Positions 40,044-49,286 of a stretch of DNA of 64,000 nt are shown in pieces. The notes beneath the pieces were generated by a model. It did no database searches, had not been told where the DNA came from, and was given only the letters and a program-made list of their open reading frames with translations. A program made the position numbers and the translations under genes. Within the stretch, counting starts at the first letter, position 1. Each line of letters begins with the position of its first letter. The DNA lies in NCBI GenBank assembly GCA_046498405.1, contig JAWOAS010000050.1, positions 9,881 through 73,880 of the forward strand, given 5' to 3'. The DNA is from T1Sed10-49 sp046498405 (GTDB lineage: Bacteria > Actinomycetota > Nitriliruptoria > Euzebyales > Egibacteraceae).

Positions 40044-40247
40044 TCAGGTGGTGCGCTGCGGCGGGCGCTGGACCTTGCCGGCCTTGAGGCAGGAGGTGCA
40101 GACGTTGGCGCGGCGCACCCCGCCGTTCTCCCAGATGCGGATGCGCTGCACGTTGGGGCTCCAGCGACGCTTGCTGCGGCGGTGCGAGAAGCTCACCTGG
40201 TAGTTGAAGGTCGGCTTCTTCGCGCAGATCTCACAGACGGCAGGCAT
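40044..40247 (-). CDS. rpmB: 50S ribosomal protein L28
   Basis: A 67-residue L28 with PAVCEICAKKPTFNYQVSFSHRRSKRRWSPNVQRI and a second Cys pair CTSC near residue 50. The two CxxC pairs (CEIC, CTSC) make it the zinc-binding (C+) form, as opposed to zinc-independent paralogues used under zinc starvation. ATG 40247 has GGATGCCAC upstream, a weak site. It is divergent from recG; the 254-nt gap contains recG's probable -10 (TACACT, 40441-40446). Confidence 0.93.
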   Translation of the reverse strand: MPAVCEICAKKPTFNYQVSFSHRRSKRRWSPNVQRIRIWENGGVRRANVCTSCLKAGKVQRPPQRTT

Positions 40248-40501
40248 GGCGTGGCATCCCTCGGTTGGCGCAGCGGCGGGCTCGGTGCTCCTCGTCTGCC
40301 ATCTCGGGGCGCCCGGCGGGGCGCAGGGGTGTCAGGGTCGACCGCCCGAGCGGCAACCCGCGCAGCGTAGCCCGTCACCGCCGGCGGTGCCACCTGCGGG
40401 CCGCGCCGGGGCCCGCCCGCGCGGCGGCGGTGTCGCGCCCTACACTGCCCGCCAGCCCGCCCCACCGAGCCGCCGACCGCGCGCGACCGAGGAGGCCCGC
40501 C

Positions 40502-42615
<2,114 letters not shown>

Positions 42616-42616
<1 letters not shown>

Positions 42617-43227
42617 TGCCCCGGGTCATCGCCGGCGCGCTCGGCGGGCGGCGCTTCGCCGCCCCGCCGGGCGGGGCCACCCGTCCCACCGCCGAGCGGG
42701 TGCGCGAGGCGCTCTTCAGCGCCCTGGCGGCCGACCTGCCCGGCGCCGTGGTCGTCGACCTCTTCGCCGGCTCGGGGGCGCTGGCGATCGAGGCGCTCTC
42801 GCGCGGGGCGGCGCGCGCGGTCCTCGTCGAGTCGGCTCGGCGCGCCGCGGCGGTCATCGGCCGCAACCTCGCCGACCTCGGCCTCGACGAGCCCCCCGGC
42901 CGCGCGCGCGTGCGCCGCGTCGACGCCCGGGCGTTCTGCGCCGCGCCCGAGGGCGGCCCCTTCGACGTCGTGCTCGCCGACCCGCCCTACGACCTGCCGG
43001 CCCCGGCCCTGGCCGGCTGCGTGGCCGACCTCGCCGCGGCCGGGGCGCTGCGGCCCGGCGCGCGCATCGTGCTCGAGCGCGACCGCCGGGGGGTCGAGGC
43101 GCTCGAGGCCGCCCGACCCGCGGCGGTGGCGCCCGAGCGGGTCCGCGCCTACGGTGACACCGTGCTCGTGTGGTGGCGCGCGGGCGAGGAGGCTCCAGGC
43201 GACGCGAGGGGAGACCTGCCGACGTGA
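42616..43227 (+). CDS. rsmD: 16S rRNA (guanine966-N2)-methyltransferase
   Basis: RsmD methylates G966 of 16S rRNA during 30S assembly. 203 residues: PRVIAGALGGRRFAAPPGGATRPTAERVREALFS is the family N-terminus, VVVDLFAGSGALAIEALSRGAA the SAM site, and FDVVLADPPYDLP the catalytic DPPY motif. ATG 42616 overlaps the recG stop (TGATG), and its end overlaps coaD (GTGA). The recG-rsmD-coaD order is the standard actinobacterial arrangement, which supports both starts. Confidence 0.93.
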
Positions 43228-43700
43228 CGACCGCGGCCTGCCCCGGCAGCTTCGACCCGATCACCAACGGGCACCTCGACGTCATCGAGCGGGCCGCGGC
43301 GAGCTTCGACGAGCTCGTCGTGGCCTGCACCCGCAACGCCGGCAAGCACGACCTCTTCTCCCTCGAGGAGCGCGTGGGGATGATCGAGGAGGTCACCGGC
43401 CACCTCGACAACGTCACCGTCGCGTCGTTCGACGGGCTGCTCGTCGACTTCTGCGCCGAGCGCGGCGTCCGCGTGATCGTCAAGGGCCTGCGCGCGGTCA
43501 GCGACTTCGAGTACGAGTTGCAGATGGCGCAGATGAACGGCCGACTGGGCGAGGTGGAGACGCTGTTCCTCACCACGAGCCCCGTATATTCGTTCCTGTC
43601 CTCCTCGCTGGTCAAGGAGGTCGCCCGCTTCGGCGGCGACGTCTCGGACTTCGTGCCCGAGACCGTCGCCCGCCGTCTCACCGCCCGTCTCGTCCCGTAG
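43224..43700 (+). CDS. coaD: Phosphopantetheine adenylyltransferase
   Basis: CoaD adenylylates 4'-phosphopantetheine, the penultimate step of coenzyme A synthesis. 158 residues: CPGSFDPITNGHLDVIERAA (TxGH nucleotide-binding motif), VACTRNAGKHDLFSLEERVGMI, VRVIVKGLRAVSDFEYELQMAQMN, and YSFLSSSLVKEVARFGGDVSDFVP, which replaces the usual ISSTxIR. GTG 43224 overlaps the rsmD stop by 4 nt. The protein size is typical. It is followed by a DivIVA-like gene after 24 nt. Confidence 0.95.
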   Translation: MTTAACPGSFDPITNGHLDVIERAAASFDELVVACTRNAGKHDLFSLEERVGMIEEVTGHLDNVTVASFDGLLVDFCAERGVRVIVKGLRAVSDFEYELQMAQMNGRLGEVETLFLTTSPVYSFLSSSLVKEVARFGGDVSDFVPETVARRLTARLVP

Positions 43701-43724
43701 CCACCGCGCAGCAAAGGACCCACC

Positions 43725-44273
43725 GTGGATGTGGAGGGGTACCTCGACCGCATCGAGCAGCTCGTCGCGCAGGGTCGACCGGTGCCGCTGTCGGCCTCGG
43801 TCATGGTGAGCAAGGCCGAGCTCGAGGAGGCCCTCGCCGGCTTGCGCGCCGAGCTGCCCGAGGAGATGCGCCAGTCCCGCTGGGTGCTCAAGGAGCGCGA
43901 CGAGGTCATCGACCAGGCGCGCCGGGAGGCCGAGCGCGTCGTCGCCGACGCCCGCGCCGAGGCCGAGCAGCTCGTGAGCGAGACCGAGGTCGTCAGCACC
44001 GCGCAGCGCGAGGCCGAGCGCATCCTCGAGGAGGCGCGCGAGGAGGCCCGCGTGCTGCGGCTCGAGGCCGAGGACTACGTCGACAACAAGCTCGCGAACT
44101 TCGAGATCGCGCTGCACAAGACCCTCGAGGCCGTCGAGAAGGGGCGCGAGCGACTCCGCGGCCGGCTCGTCTCCGACGAGCTCACCCGCGACGAGGACGA
44201 GCCGGCGCCCGGCGCGGGCGACGAGGAGCCGTCGGTGCCGCGCTCGCAGCTCTACGACCACGAGGGCGGGTAG
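43725..44273 (+). CDS. DivIVA-family coiled-coil protein (SepIVA-like)
   Basis: A 182-residue acidic protein. After a short head (VEGYLDRIEQLVAQGRPVPLSASVMVSKAELEEALAGL), residues 45-135 are one long coiled coil rich in REAERVVADARAEAEQLV-type heptads, with a low-complexity tail. Size, composition and position between coaD and the DUF177-rpmF-rnc genes match mycobacterial SepIVA (Rv2927c), which organises cell-envelope growth and division at the septum. Homology is inferred from synteny and pattern; the start GTG 43725 follows AAAGGAC. Confidence 0.8.
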   Translation: MDVEGYLDRIEQLVAQGRPVPLSASVMVSKAELEEALAGLRAELPEEMRQSRWVLKERDEVIDQARREAERVVADARAEAEQLVSETEVVSTAQREAERILEEAREEARVLRLEAEDYVDNKLANFEIALHKTLEAVEKGRERLRGRLVSDELTRDEDEPAPGAGDEEPSVPRSQLYDHEGG

Positions 44274-44434
44274 GCGCACCGGCCCGACCGCGATCGGCTG
44301 GCATCGACCGCGCCGGCCCGCCCCGGCCGGGCGTCGGGCCGCGCCGGCGTGGTAGGGTTGCCGCTCCGGACCTCGGGTCTGTCGTCGTGCCCGACGACCC
44401 CCAGCCGTGCCCTCGCTGGAGCCGTGTTGTGCTC

Positions 44435-44965
44435 ATGACCGCCCCCCTCGACGACCTCACCGTGAAGGTCAACGACCTCCTCGACCGCCCGGGAGCCTCC
44501 CGCGCGGTCGACCTCGCGCTGCCCGTGCCGGAGGGCTTCGACCTGCCGCTGGCCACGGTGGGGGAGCCGGTGCGCCTCGACGGCCTCATCGAGAGCGTCG
44601 TCGACGGGCTGCTCGTGCGCGGGAGCCTGGCCGCCGAGATCGTGCTGTCGTGCTCACGCTGCCTCACGCCGATCGCCCACGACGCCCGCGTCGACGTCGT
44701 CGAGCTCTTCACCGACCCCGGCGAGGTCGACCCCGACGACGAGGTCGAGCCGGGCTACGAGCTCCTCGACGGGCACCTGCGCCTCGACGCGCTCGTGCGC
44801 GACGGCCTCGCGACGACGATCCCCTTCCAGCCGCTGTGCGCGGCGACCTGCCGCGGCCTCTGCGCCCAGTGCGGCGCGGACCTCAACGAGGTCGCCTGCG
44901 ACTGCGCCGACGACGACCTCGACCCCCGCTGGGAGGGGCTGCGCGGCCTGCGACTGCCGGAGTGA
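44435..44965 (+). CDS. DUF177 (YceD-like) protein
   Basis: A 176-residue YceD-family protein. CSRCLTPI near residue 70, CAATCRGLCAQCGADLNEVACDC near residue 140 supply the four or more cysteines of the family, and DLALPVPEGFDLPL opens it. DUF177 genes almost always precede rpmF, as here (57 nt), and in plants and E. coli the protein is linked to 23S rRNA or large-subunit biogenesis. ATG 44435 is favoured, with GTG 44429 an alternative two codons upstream. A TAGGGT box at 44353-44358 is the probable -10. Confidence 0.88.
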   Translation: MTAPLDDLTVKVNDLLDRPGASRAVDLALPVPEGFDLPLATVGEPVRLDGLIESVVDGLLVRGSLAAEIVLSCSRCLTPIAHDARVDVVELFTDPGEVDPDDEVEPGYELLDGHLRLDALVRDGLATTIPFQPLCAATCRGLCAQCGADLNEVACDCADDDLDPRWEGLRGLRLPE

Positions 44966-45022
44966 CCCGCCGGCGACCCTCACCCCTTCCGAGCCCCCGA
45001 GACCAGACCAGGAGCGACGACC

Positions 45023-45205
45023 GTGGCTGTCCCAAAGCGCAAGACCTCGCGAGCCCGCACGCGCCACCGCAAGGCGCAGTGGATGCGCCGGGCCCGTCCG
45101 GCCGAGGCCACGTGCCGGCGGTGCAAGGCGCCGGTGCGCCCGCACACGGTGTGCGGCACCTGCGGCTACTACGGCGGCCGGCAGGCCGTCGCCAGCGACG
45201 ACTGA
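45023..45205 (+). CDS. rpmF: 50S ribosomal protein L32
   Basis: A 60-residue L32: AVPKRKTSRARTRHRKAQWMR at the N-terminus and a zinc ribbon CRRCKAPVRPHTVCGTCGYYGGR (two CxxC pairs), i.e. the zinc-binding type. The GTG start at 45023 follows AGGAGCGACGACC. It lies between DUF177 and rnc in the standard order. It ends in an acidic SDD tail. Confidence 0.95.
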   Translation: MAVPKRKTSRARTRHRKAQWMRRARPAEATCRRCKAPVRPHTVCGTCGYYGGRQAVASDD

Positions 45206-45224
45206 CCCCAGGGCCGTCGCGCCG

Positions 45225-45929
45225 GTGACCACCGCGGAGGCCAGCGCCCTCGAGCACGCCCTCGGCGTCCGCTTCGCCGACGGGGCGCTGCTCGACCTTG
45301 CCCTGGCCCACCGCAGCTGGGCGTTCGAGGCGGGCGGGCAGCCGACGAACGAGCGGCTGGAGTTCCTCGGTGACGCCGTCCTCGGCCTCGTCATCACCGA
45401 CCGCGTCTACCGGGCGCTGCCGGAGGCCTCCGAGGGCCGGCTCGCGAAGCTGCGGGCGGCGACGGTCAGCGCGACGACCCTGGCCAGCGTCGCCCGTGGC
45501 CTCGGCGTCGGCGAGGCCGTCAAGCTCGGTCGCGGCGAGGAGCAGTCCGGGGGGCGCGACAAGGACTCGATCCTCGCCGACACCCTCGAGGCCCTCATCG
45601 GGGCGGTCTACCTCGACCGCGGCCTCGACGAGGCGACCGGACTCGTCCACCGGCTCTTCGACGGCATCGTCGACGAGCTCCGCAGCGCGAAGGGGGCGCT
45701 GGACTTCAAGACCGCGCTGCAGGAGCTCTCGGCGGCGGAGCTCAGCACGCTGCCGGCCTACGAGCTCAGCGAGGAGGGGCCCGACCACGAGAAGCGCTTC
45801 ACCGCCGTCGTGCGCGTCGGCGGCGAGGCGCTCGGATCGGGTCAGGGACGCAGCAAGAAGGAGGCCGAGCAGGCCGCGGCCCGGCAGGCGCTCGACGCCC
45901 TCGCCGCGCGGCCGGGCGCGGCGGGCTAG
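45225..45929 (+). CDS. rnc: Ribonuclease III
   Basis: A 234-residue RNase III that cleaves double-stranded RNA, including rRNA precursors. NERLEFLGDAVLGLVITDRVY (residues ~43-63) is the catalytic signature, with a second acidic pair in DSILADTLEALIGAVYLDRGL near 120. The double-stranded RNA-binding domain follows (DFKTALQELSAAELSTLPAYEL ... GRSKKEAEQAAARQALDAL, about residues 155-225). GTG 45225 begins 20 nt after the rpmF stop. All catalytic acidic positions appear intact. Confidence 0.95.
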   Translation: MTTAEASALEHALGVRFADGALLDLALAHRSWAFEAGGQPTNERLEFLGDAVLGLVITDRVYRALPEASEGRLAKLRAATVSATTLASVARGLGVGEAVKLGRGEEQSGGRDKDSILADTLEALIGAVYLDRGLDEATGLVHRLFDGIVDELRSAKGALDFKTALQELSAAELSTLPAYELSEEGPDHEKRFTAVVRVGGEALGSGQGRSKKEAEQAAARQALDALAARPGAAG

Positions 45930-46020
45930 CCCGCCGCGCGCGGCTCGGCCGCACCGCCGAGCACGGCGGCGCAGCACCCCTGGCCGGCACGGCGGCGGCC
46001 GTCGAGAACGGAGGAGCACG

Positions 46021-46860
46021 GTGTCCCACCTTCCCGAGGTCGAGGTCCTGCGCAAGGACCTCGAGAAAGAGGTGGTCGGCAAGCGCGTCAAGGACGTCAG
46101 CGTCAAGACCGCGAAGACCGTCGCCCGTCACCGCCACCGCCCCGACTTCATCGCCGCTCTCGACGGCCGCAAGATCGAGGCCGTCCGCCGCCGGGGAACC
46201 TGGCTGCTCTTCGACCTCGACGAGGGGGCCACGCTCTGCGCCCACCTCGGCGACCAGGGCGTCGTGACGCGCGAGACCGCCAAGGCCGAGCCCGGCCCGC
46301 ACACCCAGCTCGTCGTGACGTTCACGACCGGCGGGGCCCTCCACCTCGTCGACCCGGAGAGGACCTCGCGGCTCTTCGTCGCGCCCACCGACGGCGTCGA
46401 GCAGCTCGAGGAGCTCGTGCCCGGCGGCATCGACCCGCTGTCGGGGGCGTTCACCTGGCACGCCTTCGCGCGCTACCTCGCCGGCCGCCACGCCGCGCTC
46501 AAGGCCCTGCTCGTCGACGAGAGCTTCATCCTCGGGCTCGGCGACCTCTACGCCGACGAGATCCTGTGGGCTGCCGGCCTCGCACCCGACCGGCGCTCGG
46601 ACGCGCTGTCGAGCCAGGAGGTCCGTCGCCTCTACCGGGCGCTCTTCGAGGTGCTCTACGAGGCGATCAAGCAGGGTGGCACCGCCGACCTCGACGCCGA
46701 GGGCGAGCACACCGACCTCTTCGGCGAGCCGGGGGAGTACGGCTCGCACCTCAACGTCCACGGGCGGGCGGGCCAGCCGTGCCCGCGCTGCCGGCGCCCG
46801 GTGGTCCACACCGAGGTCGAGGGCGTCGGCGCCTACCACTGCTCCTCCTGCCAGGGCTGA
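46021..46860 (+). CDS. Fpg/Nei-family protein lacking the catalytic residues
   Basis: A 279-residue protein with the Fpg fold: N-terminal LPEVEVLRKDLE, a beta-sandwich, GLGDLYADEILWAAGL (H2TH) near residues 172-187, and a C-terminal zinc finger CPRC...CSSC (about 253-277). However, it starts MSHLPEVE, not MPELPEVE, so the catalytic Pro1 and Glu2 are Ser and His. The beta-hairpin lysine is Thr (RRRGTW), the Asn of GxGN is Asp, and the zinc-finger Arg (GRxT) is Val (GVGA). No alternative start restores Pro1: GTG 46021 is the only one next to the domain. It occupies the mutM position between rnc and smc. A DNA-binding but non-glycosylase role is possible. Confidence 0.85.
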   Translation: MSHLPEVEVLRKDLEKEVVGKRVKDVSVKTAKTVARHRHRPDFIAALDGRKIEAVRRRGTWLLFDLDEGATLCAHLGDQGVVTRETAKAEPGPHTQLVVTFTTGGALHLVDPERTSRLFVAPTDGVEQLEELVPGGIDPLSGAFTWHAFARYLAGRHAALKALLVDESFILGLGDLYADEILWAAGLAPDRRSDALSSQEVRRLYRALFEVLYEAIKQGGTADLDAEGEHTDLFGEPGEYGSHLNVHGRAGQPCPRCRRPVVHTEVEGVGAYHCSSCQG

Positions 46861-46871
46861 GACCCGCGCGC

Positions 46872-47546
46872 TCAGAACAGCCGCGCGTCGACCCACAGCG
46901 TCGCGGCGATCGCGAGGGCTCCCACCGCCGGGGTGGGCCACCACGGCAGCGCCGGCCCGGGCACGCCGATGCGGGCGAGCCGGCGCCGGCGCCCCTGCGA
47001 CCAGCCGGCGGCCCACCCGGCGACGAGGCCGACGAGCTGGGCGAAGCCGGTCGGCACGTCGAGGAGGCGCGCGGCGGCCAAAGCGAGGCCGATGCCGGCG
47101 AGGGAGCCGAGGGCCGCGAGGAGCAGCCACTGCAGCATCGCGACGGCCTCGGCCGCGGAGCGTCGGGCGCGCAGCGCCGTGCGCTCGGCGGCCCGGCGCA
47201 ACAGGCGCCGACGCCGCGACCACCAGCGCCCCGCCCAGCGCCCCGCGTCGCCGACCATGGCCTCCCAGCGACGCGCGAGGTCCTCCTGGGCCGCGCGTGA
47301 GGCGGCGGCGCGTTCGCGCTCGCGTCGCAGCGCGTCGTAGGCCGCCCGTGACTCGGGGTCGCGGACGAGGCCGTAGGCGACGTTGATGCGTTGGACGCGC
47401 CGGGTCGCCGCGGCGCGCTGCTCAGGGGCGACGAGGTCGGGATGGTGACGGCGCACGAGACGGCGGTGCGCGGCCTTGAGCTCGGCCTGCGACGCGGTCG
47501 GCGCGACCCCGAGCACCGCGTAGGCGTCGAGGTCGGCCTCAGCCAT
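46872..47546 (-). CDS. DnaJ-domain membrane protein
   Basis: A 224-residue protein. The N-terminal J domain DLDAYAVLGVAPTASQAELKAAHRRLVRRHHPDLVAPEQ contains the HPD tripeptide near residue 35, and RRVQRINVAYGLVRDPESRAAYDAL closes it. The C-terminal half has two or three hydrophobic segments (LQWLLLAALGSLAGIGLALAA, FAQLVGLVAGWAAGW, AVGALAIAATLWV) after a basic linker. It probably recruits DnaK at the membrane. Its ATG (47546) overlaps the end of the alpha/beta hydrolase gene by 8 nt, so the two are co-transcribed. Confidence 0.9.
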   Translation of the reverse strand: MAEADLDAYAVLGVAPTASQAELKAAHRRLVRRHHPDLVAPEQRAAATRRVQRINVAYGLVRDPESRAAYDALRRERERAAASRAAQEDLARRWEAMVGDAGRWAGRWWSRRRRLLRRAAERTALRARRSAAEAVAMLQWLLLAALGSLAGIGLALAAARLLDVPTGFAQLVGLVAGWAAGWSQGRRRRLARIGVPGPALPWWPTPAVGALAIAATLWVDARLF

Positions 47547-48564
47547 CGGCGCGGCGGGCGAGCACGTCGGCGACGGCCTCGCGCAGGACCGGCACGACGA
47601 GGTCGGGCCGGGCGAGGTGCCCGTCGTGGTCGACGTCGACGTCGAAGCGCCGGGCGGTGGGGATGCGCGCGGCGAGCGCGGCCTGCGAGGCGGGGGACAC
47701 GAGCCGGTCGCGGGTCGAGCGCACGACGGCGGTGGGCACGTCGACGGTCGCGAGCCACCCCCGCGCGTCGAAGCGGCCGAGCTCGCGTCCGGCCTCGGCG
47801 ACGTCCTCGGGGCTGCCGCGGACGAACTCCGCGACCATCCACCCCAGGCGGTCGAGCACCTCCCGCGGGGTCTCCTCGGTGATCATCCGGGTGACCTGCA
47901 GGGGCAGGCGCCCGTCGGCCTGGGCGAGCAGGAGGCGCTCGAGGGTCTGGCGGGGCGCGAGGCGCAGCGCGAGCTGGAGGGCGCCCATCGAGCGCCACAG
48001 CGCGCGGCGGGCCGGCGTCTCGCCGAAGCTCGCCGCCGTCGAGACGAGCACGAGCCCGGTGACGACGCCGGGGTGGCGCTGCCACACGAGTTGGGCGACG
48101 GGCCCGCCGAGGGAGTGGCCGAGGAGGACGACCGGGCCGGTGTCGAGCGCGGCGCAGAGCGCGGCGACGTCATCGGCGACGTCGGCGAGGCGGAAGGGCT
48201 CGGGCGGCCGCGGCGCGCGGCCGTGGCCGCGGAGGTCGACGGTGAGCACGCGCTGGTCGACGGCGAGGGCCTCGAGGATCCGCCACCAGTAGACGTCGGC
48301 GGGGTACATCCACCCGTGGACGAGGACGAGCGTCGGTCCGCTCCCGCCGCGGCCCGCCTCGCGGACGACCTGCTCGCCGCGCGACCCGAGGTCGACGACG
48401 CGCGCGCTCGGCAGCGGCGGCGGGGTGGCGTCGAGGCCGGCGGGGGGCGTCCGCCGAGGGCGCGACGCCGCCCACAGCAGCCCGCCGACGGTCAGCGCGG
48501 CGGCCCAGCCGAGCCGGTGCGACGGCGCGGCGCCGGGGGCCCGCGACGGGGTGGACGACGACAT
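47539..48564 (-). CDS. Alpha/beta-fold hydrolase
   Basis: A 341-residue hydrolase with an N-terminal hydrophobic helix (RLGWAAALTVGGLLWAA) that may anchor it to the membrane. Oxyanion motif LVLVHGWMYP, nucleophile elbow VVLLGHSLGGPVAQ (Ser near residue 152), and a C-terminal DVDHDGHLARPD with the catalytic His. The cap region runs about residues 175-245. ATG 48564 is preceded by TACGCT and 6 nt, so it is probably leaderless. The substrate is unknown; such enzymes include esterases and epoxide hydrolases. Confidence 0.88.
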   Translation of the reverse strand: MSSSTPSRAPGAAPSHRLGWAAALTVGGLLWAASRPRRTPPAGLDATPPPLPSARVVDLGSRGEQVVREAGRGGSGPTLVLVHGWMYPADVYWWRILEALAVDQRVLTVDLRGHGRAPRPPEPFRLADVADDVAALCAALDTGPVVLLGHSLGGPVAQLVWQRHPGVVTGLVLVSTAASFGETPARRALWRSMGALQLALRLAPRQTLERLLLAQADGRLPLQVTRMITEETPREVLDRLGWMVAEFVRGSPEDVAEAGRELGRFDARGWLATVDVPTAVVRSTRDRLVSPASQAALAARIPTARRFDVDVDHDGHLARPDLVVPVLREAVADVLARRADG

Positions 48565-48635
48565 GGGCGCAGCGTAGCGCCGGGGCCCGAGCCCAGCCGC
48601 GTGGCGCCCGGGCCGCCGCGCGCGGCCACCCGCTC

Positions 48636-48664
48636 TTGTCCGCGCGCGGCGGCTTCGGTATCGT
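48636..48664 (+). promoter_or_regulatory. Promoter of the 65-residue coiled-coil gene
   Basis: TTGTCC (48636-48641), a 17-bp spacer and TATCGT (48659-48664). After it comes a ~140-nt 5' leader to ATG 48809, with GC-rich inverted repeats such as ACCGGCCGGT and GCGCAGCGTTGCGC but no recognisable riboswitch. Confidence 0.6.
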
Positions 48665-48808
48665 TCATTCGTCAACGCGGGGCGCCGCGCAGCGTTGCGC
48701 GCCCGCCTCGAGAGCCCGCGCGGTGACCGGCCGGTGTGCTGCCGCTTCGGCGGTCGCAACCCCGCGTGGCGGCCGGCCACCACGACGCAGCCGCAGGAGG
48801 AGCACCGC

Positions 48809-49006
48809 ATGAAGGCCCTCGTCGGCTCCTGGGAGCACCGCCCCTACCAGCTCCTCGCGGAGGTGACGGCCCTGCGCACGAGGGTGCGTGAGCTCGAAGA
48901 GGCCCTCGACAAGGCCGAGCGCGAGAACGCCTCGCTCCGGGAGGCCATCGACGCCGGCCTCGCCGCGGCGACCGACGACGAGGCCTCGGCGCTGAGCCAT
49001 CGCTAG
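48809..49006 (+). CDS. Small coiled-coil protein, 65 residues
   Basis: Begins MKALVGSWEHRPYQLLAEVTAL, then a heptad-patterned helix RTRVRELEEALDKAERENASLREAIDAGL (residues 23-51), ending in an acidic tail. ATG 48809 follows AGGAGGAGC at good spacing. I know no family name. Similar short coiled coils of 50-90 residues exist in Actinobacteria without assigned function. It has its own promoter (48636-48664) and lies between the alpha/beta hydrolase and smc. Confidence 0.7.
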   Translation: MKALVGSWEHRPYQLLAEVTALRTRVRELEEALDKAERENASLREAIDAGLAAATDDEASALSHR

Positions 49007-49286
49007 CGCCCGCGCCCTCCCACCACCGCGCGCCCTCGCAGGCGCCCCTGCCGCCACGGCGCGCGGGCCCCGACGCCCGTCCCCGGCGGCGCGGCGGATG
49101 CGCTGGCCCGGGCACGCCGGACGCTAGACTGCCGCGGCGCCGCCCCCCGCTGACCGAAAGGCCCGGCTGCATGTGCCCGCGCGCTCCCGCGGTGCCCGGC
49201 CGCGCGGCGCCGGGTCGCGTGGCGCCAGGTTGCCCCGTGCCGGGTCGAGCGGCGCTGAGTCGCGTGGCGGCGCCGGGGAGGCCGTC

